From Panaeolus papilionaceus (lineage: Eukaryota; Basidiomycota; Agaricomycetes; Agaricales): 64,000 bases of DNA. Made by a program: the position numbers and the translations under genes. Within the stretch, counting starts at the first letter, position 1. Every line of letters starts with the position of its first letter. Below are positions 33,357-45,533 of the stretch, one piece after another. The DNA is taken from positions 1,550,001 to 1,614,000 of the forward strand of contig JADNRZ010000004.1 of assembly GCA_015501605.1 (NCBI GenBank). The letters run 5' to 3'. Below the pieces are notes generated by a model. The model was given only the letters and a program-made list of their open reading frames with translations, was not told the DNA's origin and did not search any database.

Positions 33357-35317
33357 CTACAAATACAACTCCACAAACCTCCCCCACCTCTCCACAACAG
33401 GTTTAACCAACACCTCCCACTCCCTCCCCACATTCCTCCCCCTCTTCCACCTCTCAAACTCGAATATCTCCTTATGCATGCTCCCGCAGTCTTTGCACGG
33501 CCCATTACTACTCGGCGTCCGTTGCATCGGGGGTGAACCTGTAGATGGAGAGGGCAGAGAAGGCGCAGAGGAAACGTTCGGCCATTGCGGGTCGAGGTAT
33601 ACGGCTGTGCTGACCAGGTCGGCGAGTTCAAGGTGTATAAGACGTTCTGTAATAGCGCATACAACGAATCAATAAATCAACTCTTCCATCACAACTTCAT
33701 AGACAGGGAGAAAAAAACCCACCCAACCGATGACACCAAGCCCCCTTCTCCCCCGCCCTCACCCGTCCTTTCATCAAACTCCCCTCATGGCCGTCTTCAT
33801 CTGGCTCAACAGAGCCGGGATAAAACCCTCGGAGAACCTGCTCTTTCGACCCACACTGCTTGCCCCACTGGTCGATGCGTTTGACGAGGTTGACGGCGCG
33901 GCCGACTTTGAGTTTGATAGTGGTGGAGTCGGGATCTGAGGAAGGGTGAGTAATGGAGGCGAGTGAGAGAGTAAACATGATTAGAAAAGGAAGGAAGAGG
34001 AAGGGAGGGACGGAAGGAAGGAAAGCACAAACCTCGAATTTCGAACGTGTAGATATACCCCGGCACGTCCGATTGAGACCTCGATTTTTCCATTTCGACG
34101 CGTAACGAGACTTGGGTCTCTGCCTGGAGGTACGGTGGTATCCACGCTGTACACACATCACACACCAGTCAGCATACATTTCCAAAACTACAGCTCAAAA
34201 AAGCCTCAAAAAACTCACCCTCAAATTCAACCCACTCCCCATTCTTCCTCGCATAATACCCACTCGGCCCCATCAGCTCCTTCGAATGCTGATGACAAAA
34301 CCGAGCAAGGTTCGGCTCGCCTTCGTCCATCTCATAAGACGCCAGCGCAGGTCCGCCCTTGACTTTACGGGTGCACCGTTTGCCGGCTTTGGTCACGCCG
34401 GCGCATTGGTCGGGTGGGGTGGAGGTGCCACTGCCACTTCCGCTGGTACGACCTGAGGGAGAGACGGCAGAGGGCGACGGCTCATCGTCATTAGATGAGA
34501 TCTCGATGAAATCAGGATCATCATCCTCGTCCTCCTCATCATCGTAATCGTCCTCATCTTTCTTAGGCTTCGTCTTTGAAGGACGAGGTTTCTTCCCCGG
34601 CTTAGGCTTAGGCTTGGTCTTCGTCGGCGTGCCACTATCCTTCGATCCAGAGGTGCTCGCAGTGTTTTGCGAGTTCAGGGAAGGACGGGGAGGTTTCGTC
34701 GCAGACGCTGAAGACTTGCCGGGCGTGTTGGATCCCTTAGGTGGCTTAGGCTTAGACGGCGTGCTCCCCGGACTAGACCCAAAATTCGGCCTGATATCTT
34801 CTTCAGGCTGCAACGCCATCTGCATCGTCAGAGACTGGGGGAAGTTACCACCACCCGACGATATCGGTGAGGGCATCGATAGAGGGAGATTGGGCGTCGA
34901 AGAAGGGTGATAGGGAGGGGAGGCGGGGTTGCCTGCGCTCAAGCCTGGTCCAGATCCATATGGCGCTGGGTAAGTGGGGTGGAAGCCGCCGACGAAGTGT
35001 GGCTCGGGAGGGGGCGGGGCGGGGCCTGAGAGGTTGAGGTTGGAGAAGGCGGTTGTGAGCGCTGGTTGAGATTGAGATGCGCTTGCGCTGGCTTGGTAGC
35101 CTGTGTATGAGGGCTTTGGGGGCGTAGGTGGTGGTTGGGAGTGGCCATTTGAGGTCTGGGATTTGTAGACAAGTAAGATCGGGTGTGATAGAATAGAAGG
35201 AAAGAGAAAACACACCTGGTTAGACGATGAATTTGAGTTGTTATCTTTCGCATCTATTGAATCAGCAAGTTTATGAAGCAACTTTTTAGCCTGCGCTTTT
35301 GCAAATTGAGCAGCCAT
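33357..35317 (-). CDS. T5orf172/GIY-YIG-like protein with DUF1766 Cys motif (MUG113-like)
   Basis: Similar in layout to fission-yeast Mug113, a meiotically up-regulated protein of unknown role. The start at 35317 (MAAQFAKAQAKKLLHKLADS) is followed by about 230 residues of Pro/Ser/Lys-rich disorder with an acidic block (DEDDYDDEEDEDDD). A Cys/His segment follows, QCAGVTKAGKRCTRKVK...FCHQHS. Then the T5orf172 fold: PGYIYTFEIRDPDSTTIKLK, VGRAVNLVKRIDQWGKQCGS. A further motif is CKDCGSMHKEIFEF, and the end is WGRFVELYL at the stop at 33357-33359. The YIY start and KVGRA...R core match the nuclease-like fold, but a catalytic Glu cannot be assigned by eye. An in-frame intron lies within the first exon at about 35155-35217. 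Confidence 0.75.
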
Positions 35318-35794
35318 CTAGGAGATCCTGGGGGTTAAGATACAAGAGACACGGAAGTAGTTTGGGTTGACGACGAATATAAAAGGAGCTGTGCCTTCTT
35401 GCCACTGATCCTGATGCTGTGGGAGTGCTTCCTGCTCAGCTGACGATGAAAGGAAGAGAATCAAGAGAAACTCAAACAGGACACAACACCAGGGGGAATA
35501 AGAAGGGGCGTTCCCATGAATTTTTTTTCTTCTTTATCTCCCATCTTTATTTTATCATCATGGTGAATGTGTAGAAATTAAATCGAAAAAAGTGAGTTTT
35601 AAATTATCCATGATGGTGGATCGAACACAAGACGAAACGCACTGGGCTCTGATATCTTTGAAATTGATGTCACGCACTACGCCTCATCGGGGCGGCGGCT
35701 TAGAAACCCGTTAACGGATTTTTCAAATTTCAAATTTGGTCTCTTTCGATATCAACGCTCTTGCTGACTTATTTCATTGCAACACATAGCTGTA
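35318..35794. promoter_or_regulatory. Divergent promoter region, MUG113-like and LCP5
   Basis: A 477-nt gap between two divergent gene starts, AT-rich with a T run at 35521 and TTTTTCAAATTTCAAATTTG near 35718. On the minus strand a GTGTTCGATCCAC word resembles a tRNA B box, but no cloverleaf forms. Confidence 0.4.
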
Positions 35795-37031
35795 ATGTCA
35801 GAAAACACAGAGCAGCTTAGAAAGTCGCTGCAGGAGATAACGAAGAGCTTTAAAGCTGCACGGACCACTTTTCAATCGATACAGGAAAAGTAGGTCTTCC
35901 TCAAAAACCCACCTCGCAAGTCCTCATCAAACTTACCCTACCTTAGAGACACCAACCTCCGCACCACAGATGGCATCTCCCTGCTCTCACTCAAACACCA
36001 CGCTCTGTTATCCTACATCCGCTCCTTGGTCCTCATCTCGTCCCGCCGCATCCTAGGCGACTCTCTCACAGACCGCTCTGCGCCCATTCAGCCCTTCTCC
36101 ACGGCTGATAGGGATGCGAGAGGCGCTAAGCTGGGCGATGTTGTTGATTCGACGATTGAGAATCGCATCTTGTTGGAGAAGCTTGAGGTGTTGCAGAGTA
36201 AGATGCGATATCAGATTGAGAAGCTGTTGAAAGCTGCGAGTGAGCCTACGCAGAGTGCAGATGTGGTTGAAGGTATTTTTTATTTATTCATTTTTTACTG
36301 CATTTTTTTGATTGTTGATGTGTTGCTTTTTAGATCCTCTAGCGTTCAGACCCAACCCTCAAGCATTGCTTCAAGCAGACACAACAGCTCCCAAAGAGGA
36401 ATCGTACAACAAGGCCACAGGCAACAACTCCGACGTCGAAGACGAAGACAAAATCTACCGCCCCCCACGTCTCGTCCCCATGCCCTACATCGAAAAATCC
36501 AAATCCGCCCGCCGTCAAAACCGTCCCCCTGTGCCCTCCGCCCTGGCAGCCCTCTCCGCCGACCCCTCACAGCCCTTCATCGAGTCCACCTCCGGCCTGG
36601 GCGGCGCCCCAGCCCACTTCTCCGGCCGCGCGCAATACCTGAAGCGCGTCAAGGACTACGAAGAAGAAAATTTCACGAGGATGGTGATGAAGAAGAAGGA
36701 TGCGCGGCAGCGAGCGCGGGATGAGCAGGATTTGGCGCTGGGCGGGGATTTGGGGAGTAGTAATAGGAGACATGGCGGGGCTGGGGGGTTGGAGGATGAG
36801 TTTGGGGAGGTGCTGAGGAGTATTGGGAGGAGTGCGAGGGAGAGCCAGGGGGATGGGTATGAAGAGTTGAGGGAGAGGGGCAAGAAGAGGGGGGTGTTAG
36901 AGAGGAGTAGGACGGGGGGGAAGAGGGATGTGGGCAGTTTGGAGGATGGGGAGGTGGAGGGGAGGAGGACGAAGAAAAGTAGATTTGAGATGGATAGGAA
37001 GGTTATTAAGAAGAAACTTAATAAGCGTTAA
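35795..37031 (+). CDS. LCP5: Lcp5/neuroguidin-type U3 snoRNP protein
   Basis: Nucleolar Sas10/Utp3/C1D-family protein that acts in the small-subunit processome during 18S rRNA maturation. Exon 1 (from 35795, MSENTEQLRKSLQEITKSF) joins the Sas10/C1D helical domain: DTNLRTTDGISLLSLKHHAL, LSYIRSLVLISSRRILG, ENRILLEKLEVLQSKMRYQI, EKLLKAA. After an intron at about 36272-36333, the second half has the family's KIYRPPRLVPMPYIEKS and PFIESTSGLG motifs, RAQYLKRVKDYEEENFTRM, and a Lys/Arg-rich C-terminal region ending MDRKVIKKKLNKR. About 365 residues, as expected. The 3' third uses many GGG/AGG codons, giving a purine-rich sense strand. Confidence 0.9.
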
Positions 37032-38019
37032 GATATCTTTATTGCGTGTGTTTTAAAAGTAGTTTTATAGTTGTATAATTCAGAGCTAAATCTGACACTC
37101 TCGGATATACCTTGCCTTTGTGAGAGTCAATGAAGGAATCGATTGTGCCCGCGATAACAACCAGTTAGAACATCTTCTCCTGACCACACCCTCACATTTG
37201 GATATTTTTCTTTTGTAGATATTAGTTTGCGAGGAGTGATTTCAAAAAGTCGTCAACAGTCATGACATTGACTTGACTTTTCCGTGACTTGACTTGACTA
37301 TGACTTGACTATTGACTTGACTATTGACGCTAGTCATGACTATAGTCATGACTCTCGACCCTGGCCATGACCACCAACTGACCGCCGTCATGACTCTCTT
37401 CTCTCTCTGTCCTGCACATTCAGCCATCGAACCACTGGAACTATATTATAGCTCATCACCTCTAGCCCAGTAGCCAGTCCCAAGAAGTTGTCATGAGAGT
37501 TCGGATATTCCCCATTGCTGATGGCGTTTCTGAGAGTCATGACCGGAGTGATGACTCTAGCCATGATGCATGACTCTCGACCCTTGTACACACACCAGCA
37601 ATGATCACGCGTTCGTCTCCCCAGTCATCTTTCACCAACCACTCAATAATCACTCCGTTATTATCCAGCCCTCTCATTTTGTTTGTCTTTCCAATAGGAA
37701 GTTAAGACTTCCCGCCTACCATTTCGAAAGGTCCTGGCAAGAGTGATGACTCTAGTCATGACTTTTCGACCCTGACGATGACTATAGTCATGACTCTCGG
37801 GCGTTGCTCGGACGTCACCAGCCATGACTACCATGTAGGATGTCATCACCCACCGAGCCCTCGTTCATCAGACAGCCCTCATTCATGCGCCAGTCGTCAC
37901 CATCCCACCAACCCAAACGGGACATCCAACACAACGGCGCTTAACCCGAACAACGCAACGATCCACAGCAGTTAATAATCACACTCGTTCTACAGGTTAT
38001 TCTTGCATTACTTAAGTAT
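37032..38019. other. Intergenic gap filled largely by array 2
   Basis: No gene. About 600 nt are TGACT/AGTCA-type repeat (see next entry). The remainder, 37840-38019, shows nothing distinct. Confidence 0.5.
37250..37830. repeat. Irregular array of AGTCATGACT-type words (array 2)
   Basis: It begins with a short-period tract of TGACT words (TTGACTTGACT, ATTGACTTGACTATTGAC at 37265-37330), then many copies of TAGTCATGACTATAGTCATG, GTCATGACTCTCGACCCT and GAGTGATGACTCTAG-type words in both directions. The phrase GACTCTCGACCCT recurs at least three times. It shares words with array 1 at 29450-29850, about 8 kb away. Confidence 0.7.
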
Positions 38020-41000
38020 TCATGGTTTCATCATCTCAGCCAACCCATCCAACAACTCTTCCAATCTCCTAACTTCATACCCAATCAACGCATCATCCTT
38101 CTCAATCGTGATAGCCTCCGTAAGCGCCGGGAATGTCGTCGCGCCGTATCCTTGAGTATGCAATCATAATCAGCGTTAAATGTGATAAAACCTTTTTCTG
38201 CAGTCCCATGAGAAACACCATACCCAACCATTTTCCAGGCGCAACACCAAGGTGCTTATACCACTCCCGATCCTTGATTCCATCTTCAGAGATGAACCCC
38301 CTTTCGAATTTCATGAGCTTTTTGTTCACCCGGCCCACCCTCTTCGCTGCCTCGATGAAACGACGGATGGTGAATGGTAAGAAATCGGCATTGTCATCCA
38401 TTTGTTCCATTATGGCTCTCTCCGCCTCGACCCCGTCGATAGTTTCATCAAGGTATTGGAGCCACGAATGTTCATCACCATCCTGCTGGTGGCCCATCTG
38501 TATGGGGGTTGGCGGTGAGACACCAAACACTATCTTCATCAAGTTCATGACTCGGGTACTGACGTTTCGAGTACCTCCACCTCGCCAGGGAAGTCGCGAC
38601 AAAAGCTTCTTGAAGTCCTCTTCGGCCTGGGCCTTCTCTTCGTCGAGCGCCATACTTGCTTGCTGCACATGCCGAATGGACCTCCTCAAAGGTTTGAGCA
38701 CTGCATCTTGTTGGGCAGACGTCAAAAGTTCTTCGACCCTGAGATATTCGAGTGTTAGGTAAGTCTAAATGGAATGGTTATTATTCGTCGTACCGTGCCA
38801 GATAATCATCAAGCTCCAGAGCATATTGAGTCGTGTTGAGGGGTACCACAATAGAATCCACCAGCCGTAACGCAATGAGACCAAAGTGCTGGGCAATCGC
38901 AACCTGTTGTAAAAAAATATTTAAAATTCTACTCATGCCAAAACCTCTGGCTCACGACGCACTGTTTTCCTAAACCCGACATCCCCATACCGCTCCTGCC
39001 ACGCCTGAGTATCATAAACAGAATGATAATGATACACCGCATCAGACGGCGTTCGAACAAACCCAGTAACTGAGCTCGCAACACCAAGTCTCTGCAGGAA
39101 AGCAGTGTGGTCAGTCCCGCTTCCAAGGGCGAATACGCCAGTATCGCTAGACTTTCGCTCCATTTGGGCGGTATCATACATGCGCAGATATTCAGGATCG
39201 ATGATGGACACGTTGAGTTTTGACGTTGCTAGTGCACCCTTGAATGGCCCTTCGTCATTCATGGCATCCCAGAGGGTTTTGCCTGCAACGTTTGGATGAG
39301 AGATTTCTTGCGCAGCACCTTTGATGACATGGGCCAAGGAAGGTGATGCGGCGCTGATGAACATGGACCCAGTAACGGAGTTGTCGAGATTCAAGTACGA
39401 GACAACATTCTCAGAAATCCAGGACGAGAAATCTTCTGCCCATTCGGTGCTTCCGATTATTCCGTACTGTGATTAGGTTAAATTTTGAACTCGTAATTGG
39501 AAGGTGCTAAAGTACCTCTTCAGCGTCCCAGCTTGCAATGATAACTATAGCGTCGTCAAAAACTTGGGAAAGAGTAAATAGGGAAAAAGACGAACTTGTC
39601 CTTAATGGCTTCCAACCCTGCCTCAGGAGAGCACCAAATCCCCGGATGACCTCATGAAGGGCGACTGTTCCACTTAGAGGGTCGACAGCACCCATTACCC
39701 ATGCTACTAGAATTCTCAGCGACAGATATTTAAGGTCAAACCTTGCTTACCATCGCGGTGGCATCCCAAAATGACGACTTCGTTCTTGATATGACCGGGT
39801 ATCGCAGCCATCGTGTTCCAAATCGGCATAACCTTCACATCGACTAGTTCAAAGATGAGCAGAGGATTTGGAGGAATTACAGTCCAAAACGTACCCCGGT
39901 TGACCAAACGAACGTTCTTGGTGCTAGCCCTCCCAGAAAGGACCTTTCTCCCTATCTCATCCACAGAATAAACGTCTCCAATCTCTCCAATCAGACGCTG
40001 CGCATTGGCCCAAGATATCGGCAGACTAGGAATCCGTGGAATATTCGCTGCTTCAACTCGGTCCGCCTCTTCGTACGCTGGATAGCCAGGTGTGGTTGGG
40101 TCTCCGACGTAGGAGCTGATGTACTGCACACTTCCGCGTTCAATAGCAGTTGGGTTGCGGGCGGGTCCAGCAGGGTAGGGTAAGTAGCCGTTGGAAGTGG
40201 TTACGAAGCCGTCGTCGCGGACGTCGCTGTAGAGCAGCACTCCAACCGCACCGAGCTCCTCTGCTCGTTTTATCTGCAAAGAAACGTATAGGCCTCTGAA
40301 GCAACAGAGACTAATTCGACGCGTTACGCACCACCAACCCTCGCGCGGGACCGCCATACCGCGCAATGATGATCTTTCCTGTGAGGTTGACACCTTGAGC
40401 AACGAGTTCGTCGTAGTCCTGAGAATTGTGGGATCTCAATCTCAGCCGCAAAAGAACGTAGGTATCAAAGTCACAGACCTCTTTCAACCCATAATTCGCA
40501 TAGACAAGCTGTCCGCTAACATCTCCGTCCGCACCATAACCATGAAAGGGCGGGACGGCAAGCCTGTATTTATGAGCGTCCGCATCTCCTGGGTCACCGT
40601 CCTCCTGGAGGCCTGCTGTCCATTCTACCTCCCCGTCCTCGTCCAGGATTTCAAGCTCCTGGTTTATACCCCTATTCATAACTGGATAGTATGTGTCGAT
40701 CCACGCTGTAGGCCCATGTGGTCCATGACGGTCGGCGAGTAATAATGTGGCATTTCGAGACTCCTCCGAACCAGCTTTGTAAATGGGGAGGTGCTCTGGT
40801 TTGGGAATATCAAGTTCGTCTTGTAGAAAGCGAAGAAAGGTTTTGGCGTCCGAGAAGTCTTCAGGGCTTCCAGCGAGATGAGGGTGATTAGCATATGCTC
40901 TAGATGCTTCTAAAGCGCTCTTTGTATTGGGTACAGACCTGTGTACCATTAGTACATTGATTCTGAATCCAGCTCATGAATGTGACATACAGAAAGAGTT

Positions 41001-41244
41001 TCTCTCGTTCACCCGCAGTATAAGGATGATGGATGAGGTTGCTTTGAGACGGGGTATGGAACGCGCTTGGTGCATTGCTGTTGTAGAGCTTTACTACAAC
41101 GTAAAAGATGGAAAGAAAAAGAGCGCCAGTTGTCCAGGTGCGTCTCGTGGAAGTTCGGCCCGTCGCAGCTGTCTTCAAGATAGGGGCTTGGCGGCTCGCG
41201 TGCGTCTTGTGGCCCGTGTCGACGAGCGATTGCTTAAAGTCCAT
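38020..41244 (-). CDS. M28 zinc peptidase, glutamate carboxypeptidase II/Vps70-like
   Basis: Type II membrane peptidase of the PSMA/transferrin-receptor-like family; yeast members such as Vps70 work in vacuolar sorting, and substrates are unknown. The start at 41244 gives a short cytosolic part, then the TM helix GALFLSIFYVVVKLY. A protease-associated domain is seen in GKIIIARYGGPARGLVI, KRAEELGAVGVLLYSD. The M28 domain keeps the metal ligands: GCHRDAWVMGAVDPLSGT (His, Asp), SWDAEEYGIIGSTEW (Glu-Glu), YLNLDNSVTG (Asp) and YHYHSVYDT (last His). The C-terminal helical dimerisation domain follows (RVNKKLMKFERGFI, REWYKHLGVAPGKWLG) and the protein ends LAEMMKP at 38020-38022. About 880 residues over roughly ten exons. 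It appears intact and active. Confidence 0.9.
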
Positions 41245-41783
41245 GTTGCTAGCCTGTAATAAGAAAGTGAAGAGTGACTTATATATATAATACTATACTG
41301 TGAGAGTGTGTATAAGTATAAGGATTAAGTGTTCAGTTGTGGGGGTTGGGTCCTCCATAGTTATACGCGAAAACTGTCGGCATGTTTATTTATAAATATA
41401 CGCGAGGAAAGACTTGAATAATTCAGCGCGCACATCGGGCGCAGTAGATTAGAGTTCTTGATACTCCCTCCATACGCTTTGTCTTTGCATGGGAAATAGA
41501 GGACCAGGGTATATAGGTTTCCAAGAATGGACACAGAATCAGACGATTGGGTTCAAGCTTCATGCATTCATGTGCGAATCTTACGCACGACTCATTCCCA
41601 GCAATTTGTTCGCAACAAAAATGCAATTCAGCAAGGTGGAAGCCATTGAAAGTTGCGATAGAGAAATACGTAGTGCTTCAAACATAGAATTTATGCAGCT
41701 TTTTATGATGTAAAAAAAGAGAATGACACTTGATCAATATTTCTATTTGGCTTCGTACTTTATTTAACAAGTTACAGATTCTC
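41245..41783. other. Intergenic gap
   Basis: AT-rich, with a TATATATAATACTATAC stretch near 41281 upstream of the peptidase gene. No gene, RNA or repeat is seen in the rest. Confidence 0.45.
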
Positions 41784-43209
41784 TCACTCGTCGGATACCT
41801 GTCGGGAACCCTTAGGACCAACCCTAGCTACAAGAGAAATCTCCCCATAGAAGTGGGCGATCTCGGATTGATTACCATACGCTATGAAGGCCGTCGACAC
41901 ATGAGTCGCACTCTTGGATTTGCCATTAACCCAATAGATTGGGGTTGGCAGAGGTAACTCTCTACCCTCTTCTTCTTCTGCGTCTTCGTCGAGCGACGGA
42001 GGGTTGTAAAAATCCTTCAACTCCAAATGCTTGACCAGCGTTCCCTTGGAGTCCCGCGCGAACTCTGTCGTTGAATAGCCGTCATAGGACTCGTCAAACC
42101 CATCATCGAGCGGCTTGTCGAACATGTAATCAGTCTCTTCCCCATTATAGCCGTCATATCCGATGTGATAGAAGATCTGAAGGGATGTAGATATGCCGAG
42201 AGCTTCGAGGGCAAGGAGAATACACCCATCAGGGCCTTTGAGAGACGACTTGAGGTCGGTATCGGTAAATGCGGTGTCGTTGCTGACAGGGTATTTATGT
42301 GCGAGCTTGAAGCCAAGGAGTCCACCCTCAGGTAAGAAACTCGGGTCGTCCAACATCATCTTTACACACCGTTGGATCTCGATGGCTGTCGAGTTCTCAA
42401 CGATATGAGGCTTGTCAGCGGCTGCTGAGTTTCCGAAGTACAGGTTGTAGGTAAGCGTTACACGATACCCAGACACGACGGGCGTAACCTCGTGTTCGAC
42501 GTCGCTGTAAAATATGGCGAAGCCAGCCTTGAGGGAAGTCGAATCAGAGGGTTCAACGGCCTTTGCAGAATCGAAGGTCCATTCCTTCTCCCCATGTCGA
42601 AATATCAGGGTGCCGCCTTCGTGCTTGGTTGGGAGTACGACGACAAGAGACCCGAACATGTCATCCCCGCGCGGAGTATCGACATGTGGTTTGAAGAACG
42701 ATCCAGGACCTGGATATCGAATAAGTGAAGAGACTAACGCAGCTAACAAGTGACGAACCATATACATTCAGCTTGTATAGCTCGACTCGAACGTCCCGCT
42801 TTGAAATACCTTTGAAAAGGTTTTTGTGAATCAGGCGGACGACATCGTGGTTGAGAGGCGTGAATTGCGAAGAAAAGTCTTCGGCATCCATCTTCCCTGC
42901 CTTGCGGTAGCTTTCGTCGAGGACATCCTGCCCACCGATCCCAAACGAAGCAGGCTCGCAAGCATTCGCTAATGCTTTCACAGACCCATCGGTGGTGGTT
43001 GTGAAATCCAATAGGCTGCCAAGGGTGCGTCAGCGACGTCTTCAGTCAAATAGGGAAATGAATAGCACTTGCCCATTCGTGCCATTCGGCGAACGATAGA
43101 ACAACTTTGTTTCGATGTTAGACAGAGAGAAGGTGCCACAAATATACGGTATTTCTTCTTGAACTAAGGACTCGAGTGCTAGGGAGATCTGCTCTGCGTT
43201 CTCAGACAT
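41784..43209 (-). CDS. Fe(II)/2-oxoglutarate oxygenase, prolyl-hydroxylase-like (cluster copy 1)
   Basis: A dioxygenase-fold protein of unknown substrate. Start at 43209 (MSENAEQISLALESLVQEEI). The core has the iron motif HxD in FKPHVDTPRGDDMFGSL, the strand GGTLIFRHG, and the distal His with the 2OG-binding Arg in YSDVEHEVTPVVSGYRVTLTY. The first intron starts with GC (GG|GCAAGT at 43072) instead of GT, while copies 2 and 4 have GTAAG at the same place. A C-terminal domain of about 200 residues (LLGFKLAHKYPV, CILLALEALGI, PIYWVNGKSKSATH) has no recognised function. It ends RQVSDE. About 435 residues. Copy 4 is its closest relative, including the 5' leader. Confidence 0.8.
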
Positions 43210-44093
43210 AGTTACGTTATCGATGTTAGAAGGATGAGCGATGGTAGAGAATTGGTTGAGGCGAGCTCTGTGATATTGACAACAAACGACAAAGTTTGAC
43301 CTTTTATTTGGAAGTCCCATCTTTATCGATTAAAACTTACGTGAGTTTTGAAGGGCCATGTGTCAGTTCCAGAGTCAGGAGCGGAAGCACCCTGCTGACT
43401 CGTTGGTTTGTTCTTTTAATCTTGGGTCTATCGTTGCGAGACCAGGAGTATGTAGGTAGGAGGAGTTGGGGAGTGGGACCGGAAAGTGGTTGTGAGACCA
43501 GTTTCCCGACCCAGTGTGAGAGCCGAGGATGTGGACGGATGCGCCCCCGTCCTCGGCTCTCCCTACCTACATACAACAAGTCTGCAAGGACGACGCAGCG
43601 CAGAGGAAGGGACAGTGATTGATACTGAAGGGGGAAGCGGAGGGCGGGCAAAAGAAAATACATTAACTATGAGAACCACGGACGCGTAGTGCGTGAGCAC
43701 CGTGGTTGTACAGGATGAAGTGGTCTCGCACACGTGACCGAGAAGACTCGCACAGATCTTCTCATTAGAAGCCAGGGTCAAGGGAGGTTATTTCGAGGGT
43801 GGGATCATGGTCACACAGGTTGAGGAAAACTGACTCGCTCATTGCGATTTCGAAACGCCCTTCTTTCCAAAGAAAAGAGTCATTTAACCGACGATTTCTG
43901 ACTCTGGAACCAATACATGGCCCTCTCCTCGCTGTCTGTGATCACATCCCCCACAAGTCACCCGAAACACACGTAAGTCATCGATCGAGCATTCGAAACA
44001 AAAGGTTTCATTCATAATTCCTATATTATTCGGGCATATTCAGTACTGCAACTCTCATTGACAACCTCCCCACCTCTTTAAGCTGCCCTTCAT
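43210..44093. promoter_or_regulatory. Divergent promoter region between oxygenase copies 1 and 2
   Basis: No gene supported. It contains a CACGTG E-box (CACGTGAC, 43731-43736) and a nested foldback at 43448-43574 (separate entry). Confidence 0.4.
43448..43574. repeat. 127-bp nested foldback
   Basis: The outer arms GTATGTAGGTAGG (43448-43460) and CCTACCTACATAC (43562-43574) are perfect inverted repeats. An inner pair, AGAGCCGAGGA (43519-43529) and TCCTCGGCTCT (43550-43560), forms an 11-bp stem directly before the right outer arm. It could be a very small foldback transposon or a transcript hairpin. No target duplication is evident. Confidence 0.6.
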
Positions 44094-45533
44094 ATGTCTG
44101 AGAACGTCAAATCCATCTACAAAGCACTTGAAGGACTCGTTCAGCAGGAGTTACCCTATATCTCAGGTACCCTCCCTCTGTGTGACCTAGAGACAAAGTT
44201 GTTCTACCATTTGTCAAGTGGCTCGAGTGGGTAAGCGCCGTCCCGTTTCGTCATGGATGCAGACATGGCTGACACTTGTTCTCAATAGTGTAGTAGACTT
44301 CAAGACCGCCACCGATGAATCCTTGAAAGCGTTAGCGAATGCTTGTGAGCCTGCCTCATTCGGGATCGGTGGCCAGGACGTTACGGACGAAAGTTATCGC
44401 AAGGCCAGAAAGATGGATGCTGCAGATTTTGCGACACAGTTCACGCCCACAAACCATGGTGTTGCGCGCCTCATCCACGAGAATCTGTTCAAAGGGGCGT
44501 CGAACCGGGACGTTCGATTTGAGCTATACAAACTGAATGTATATGGTCCGTCGGTCACGGATTACTAGCCCCCTTGACATAGCTGATCTCCCATTCACAC
44601 TCAGGCCCTGGTTCTTTTTTCAAGCCCCACGTCGACACTCCACGCGGAAATGACATGTTCGGGTCTCTTGTCGTCGTACTCCCAACCAAGCACGAAGGCG
44701 GCACTCTTATATTTCGGCATGGAGGCAGGGAATGGAACTTCGACTCCGCGAAAGCGGTTGACACTTCTGATCCGACCTCCCTCAAGGCTGGCTTCGCTAT
44801 ATTCTATAGCGACGTTGAACACGAGGTTACGCCTGTCGTGTCTGGGTATCGTGTGACGCTCACCTACAACCTATACTTCGGAAACGCAAAAGCTGTCGAC
44901 AAACGTGATGCTGTTGAAAATTCGACAGCCGTCGAAATCCAACGGTGCATAAAGACGATGTTGGATGACCCAAGCTTCTTACCTGAGGGTGGACTTCTTG
45001 GCTTCACACTTGCACACAGATACCCAGTCAGCAACGACACCGCATTTTTCGAGACCGACCTCAAGTCGTCTCTCAAAGGCCCTGACCATTGCATTCTTCT
45101 GGCATTGGAGGGATTGGGGATAAAGACGTCTCTTCGGATCTTCTATAGGATTGGAGAGAATTCTCCAACCGAGGATCCGGATGATGCTGATTATATGTTT
45201 GATGAACCGCTGAAAGGAGACTATGACGAATCCCTCGAAGAACCAAAAACAGAATTCGCCCAGCGTTGCAATGGGACGCTAGTCCGACATCTGGGGCTAG
45301 AGAACTGCTACAAGCCTGATTCTGCGGATGCAGACGCCAAGTCTAACGCGGAGGACGCTACCCCAATCTACTGGGTCAACCTTAATTCTGAGAGTGCGAC
45401 TCATGTGGCGACTCCCTTCATTGCATATGGTAACGAATCGACGATAGACTACTTCTACGGGGAAATATCCATTGTAGCTAGTATCGGACCTATGGGTTCT
45501 CGTCAGTATCGCGGGATTGGCTTGAACCTTTAA
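44094..45533 (+). CDS. Fe(II)/2-oxoglutarate oxygenase, prolyl-hydroxylase-like (cluster copy 2)
   Basis: Plus-strand paralogue of copies 1 and 4. The ATG at 44094 (MSENVKSIYKALEGLVQQEL) is followed by exons joined through normal GT-AG introns at about 44230-44289 and 44546-44604. The iron and cosubstrate residues are kept: FFKPHVDTPRGNDMFGSL, YSDVEHEVTPVVSGYRVTLTY. The shared N-terminal motif is ANACEPASFGIGGQDV. The C-terminal region diverges more (ENSPTEDPDDADYMFDEPLK) and ends SRQYRGIGLNL. About 440 residues. It stands head-to-head with copy 1 across 884 nt. Confidence 0.8.

Noticed and set aside
35600..35700. tRNA-like B box (GTGTTCGATCCAC on the minus strand) near a GATGGTGGATCGAACAC word
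   Set aside because: The 5' half cannot form an acceptor stem or D arm with it; no cloverleaf.
38133..38762. Long plus-strand open frame of 209 residues
   Set aside because: Antisense shadow of the last exon of the M28 peptidase.
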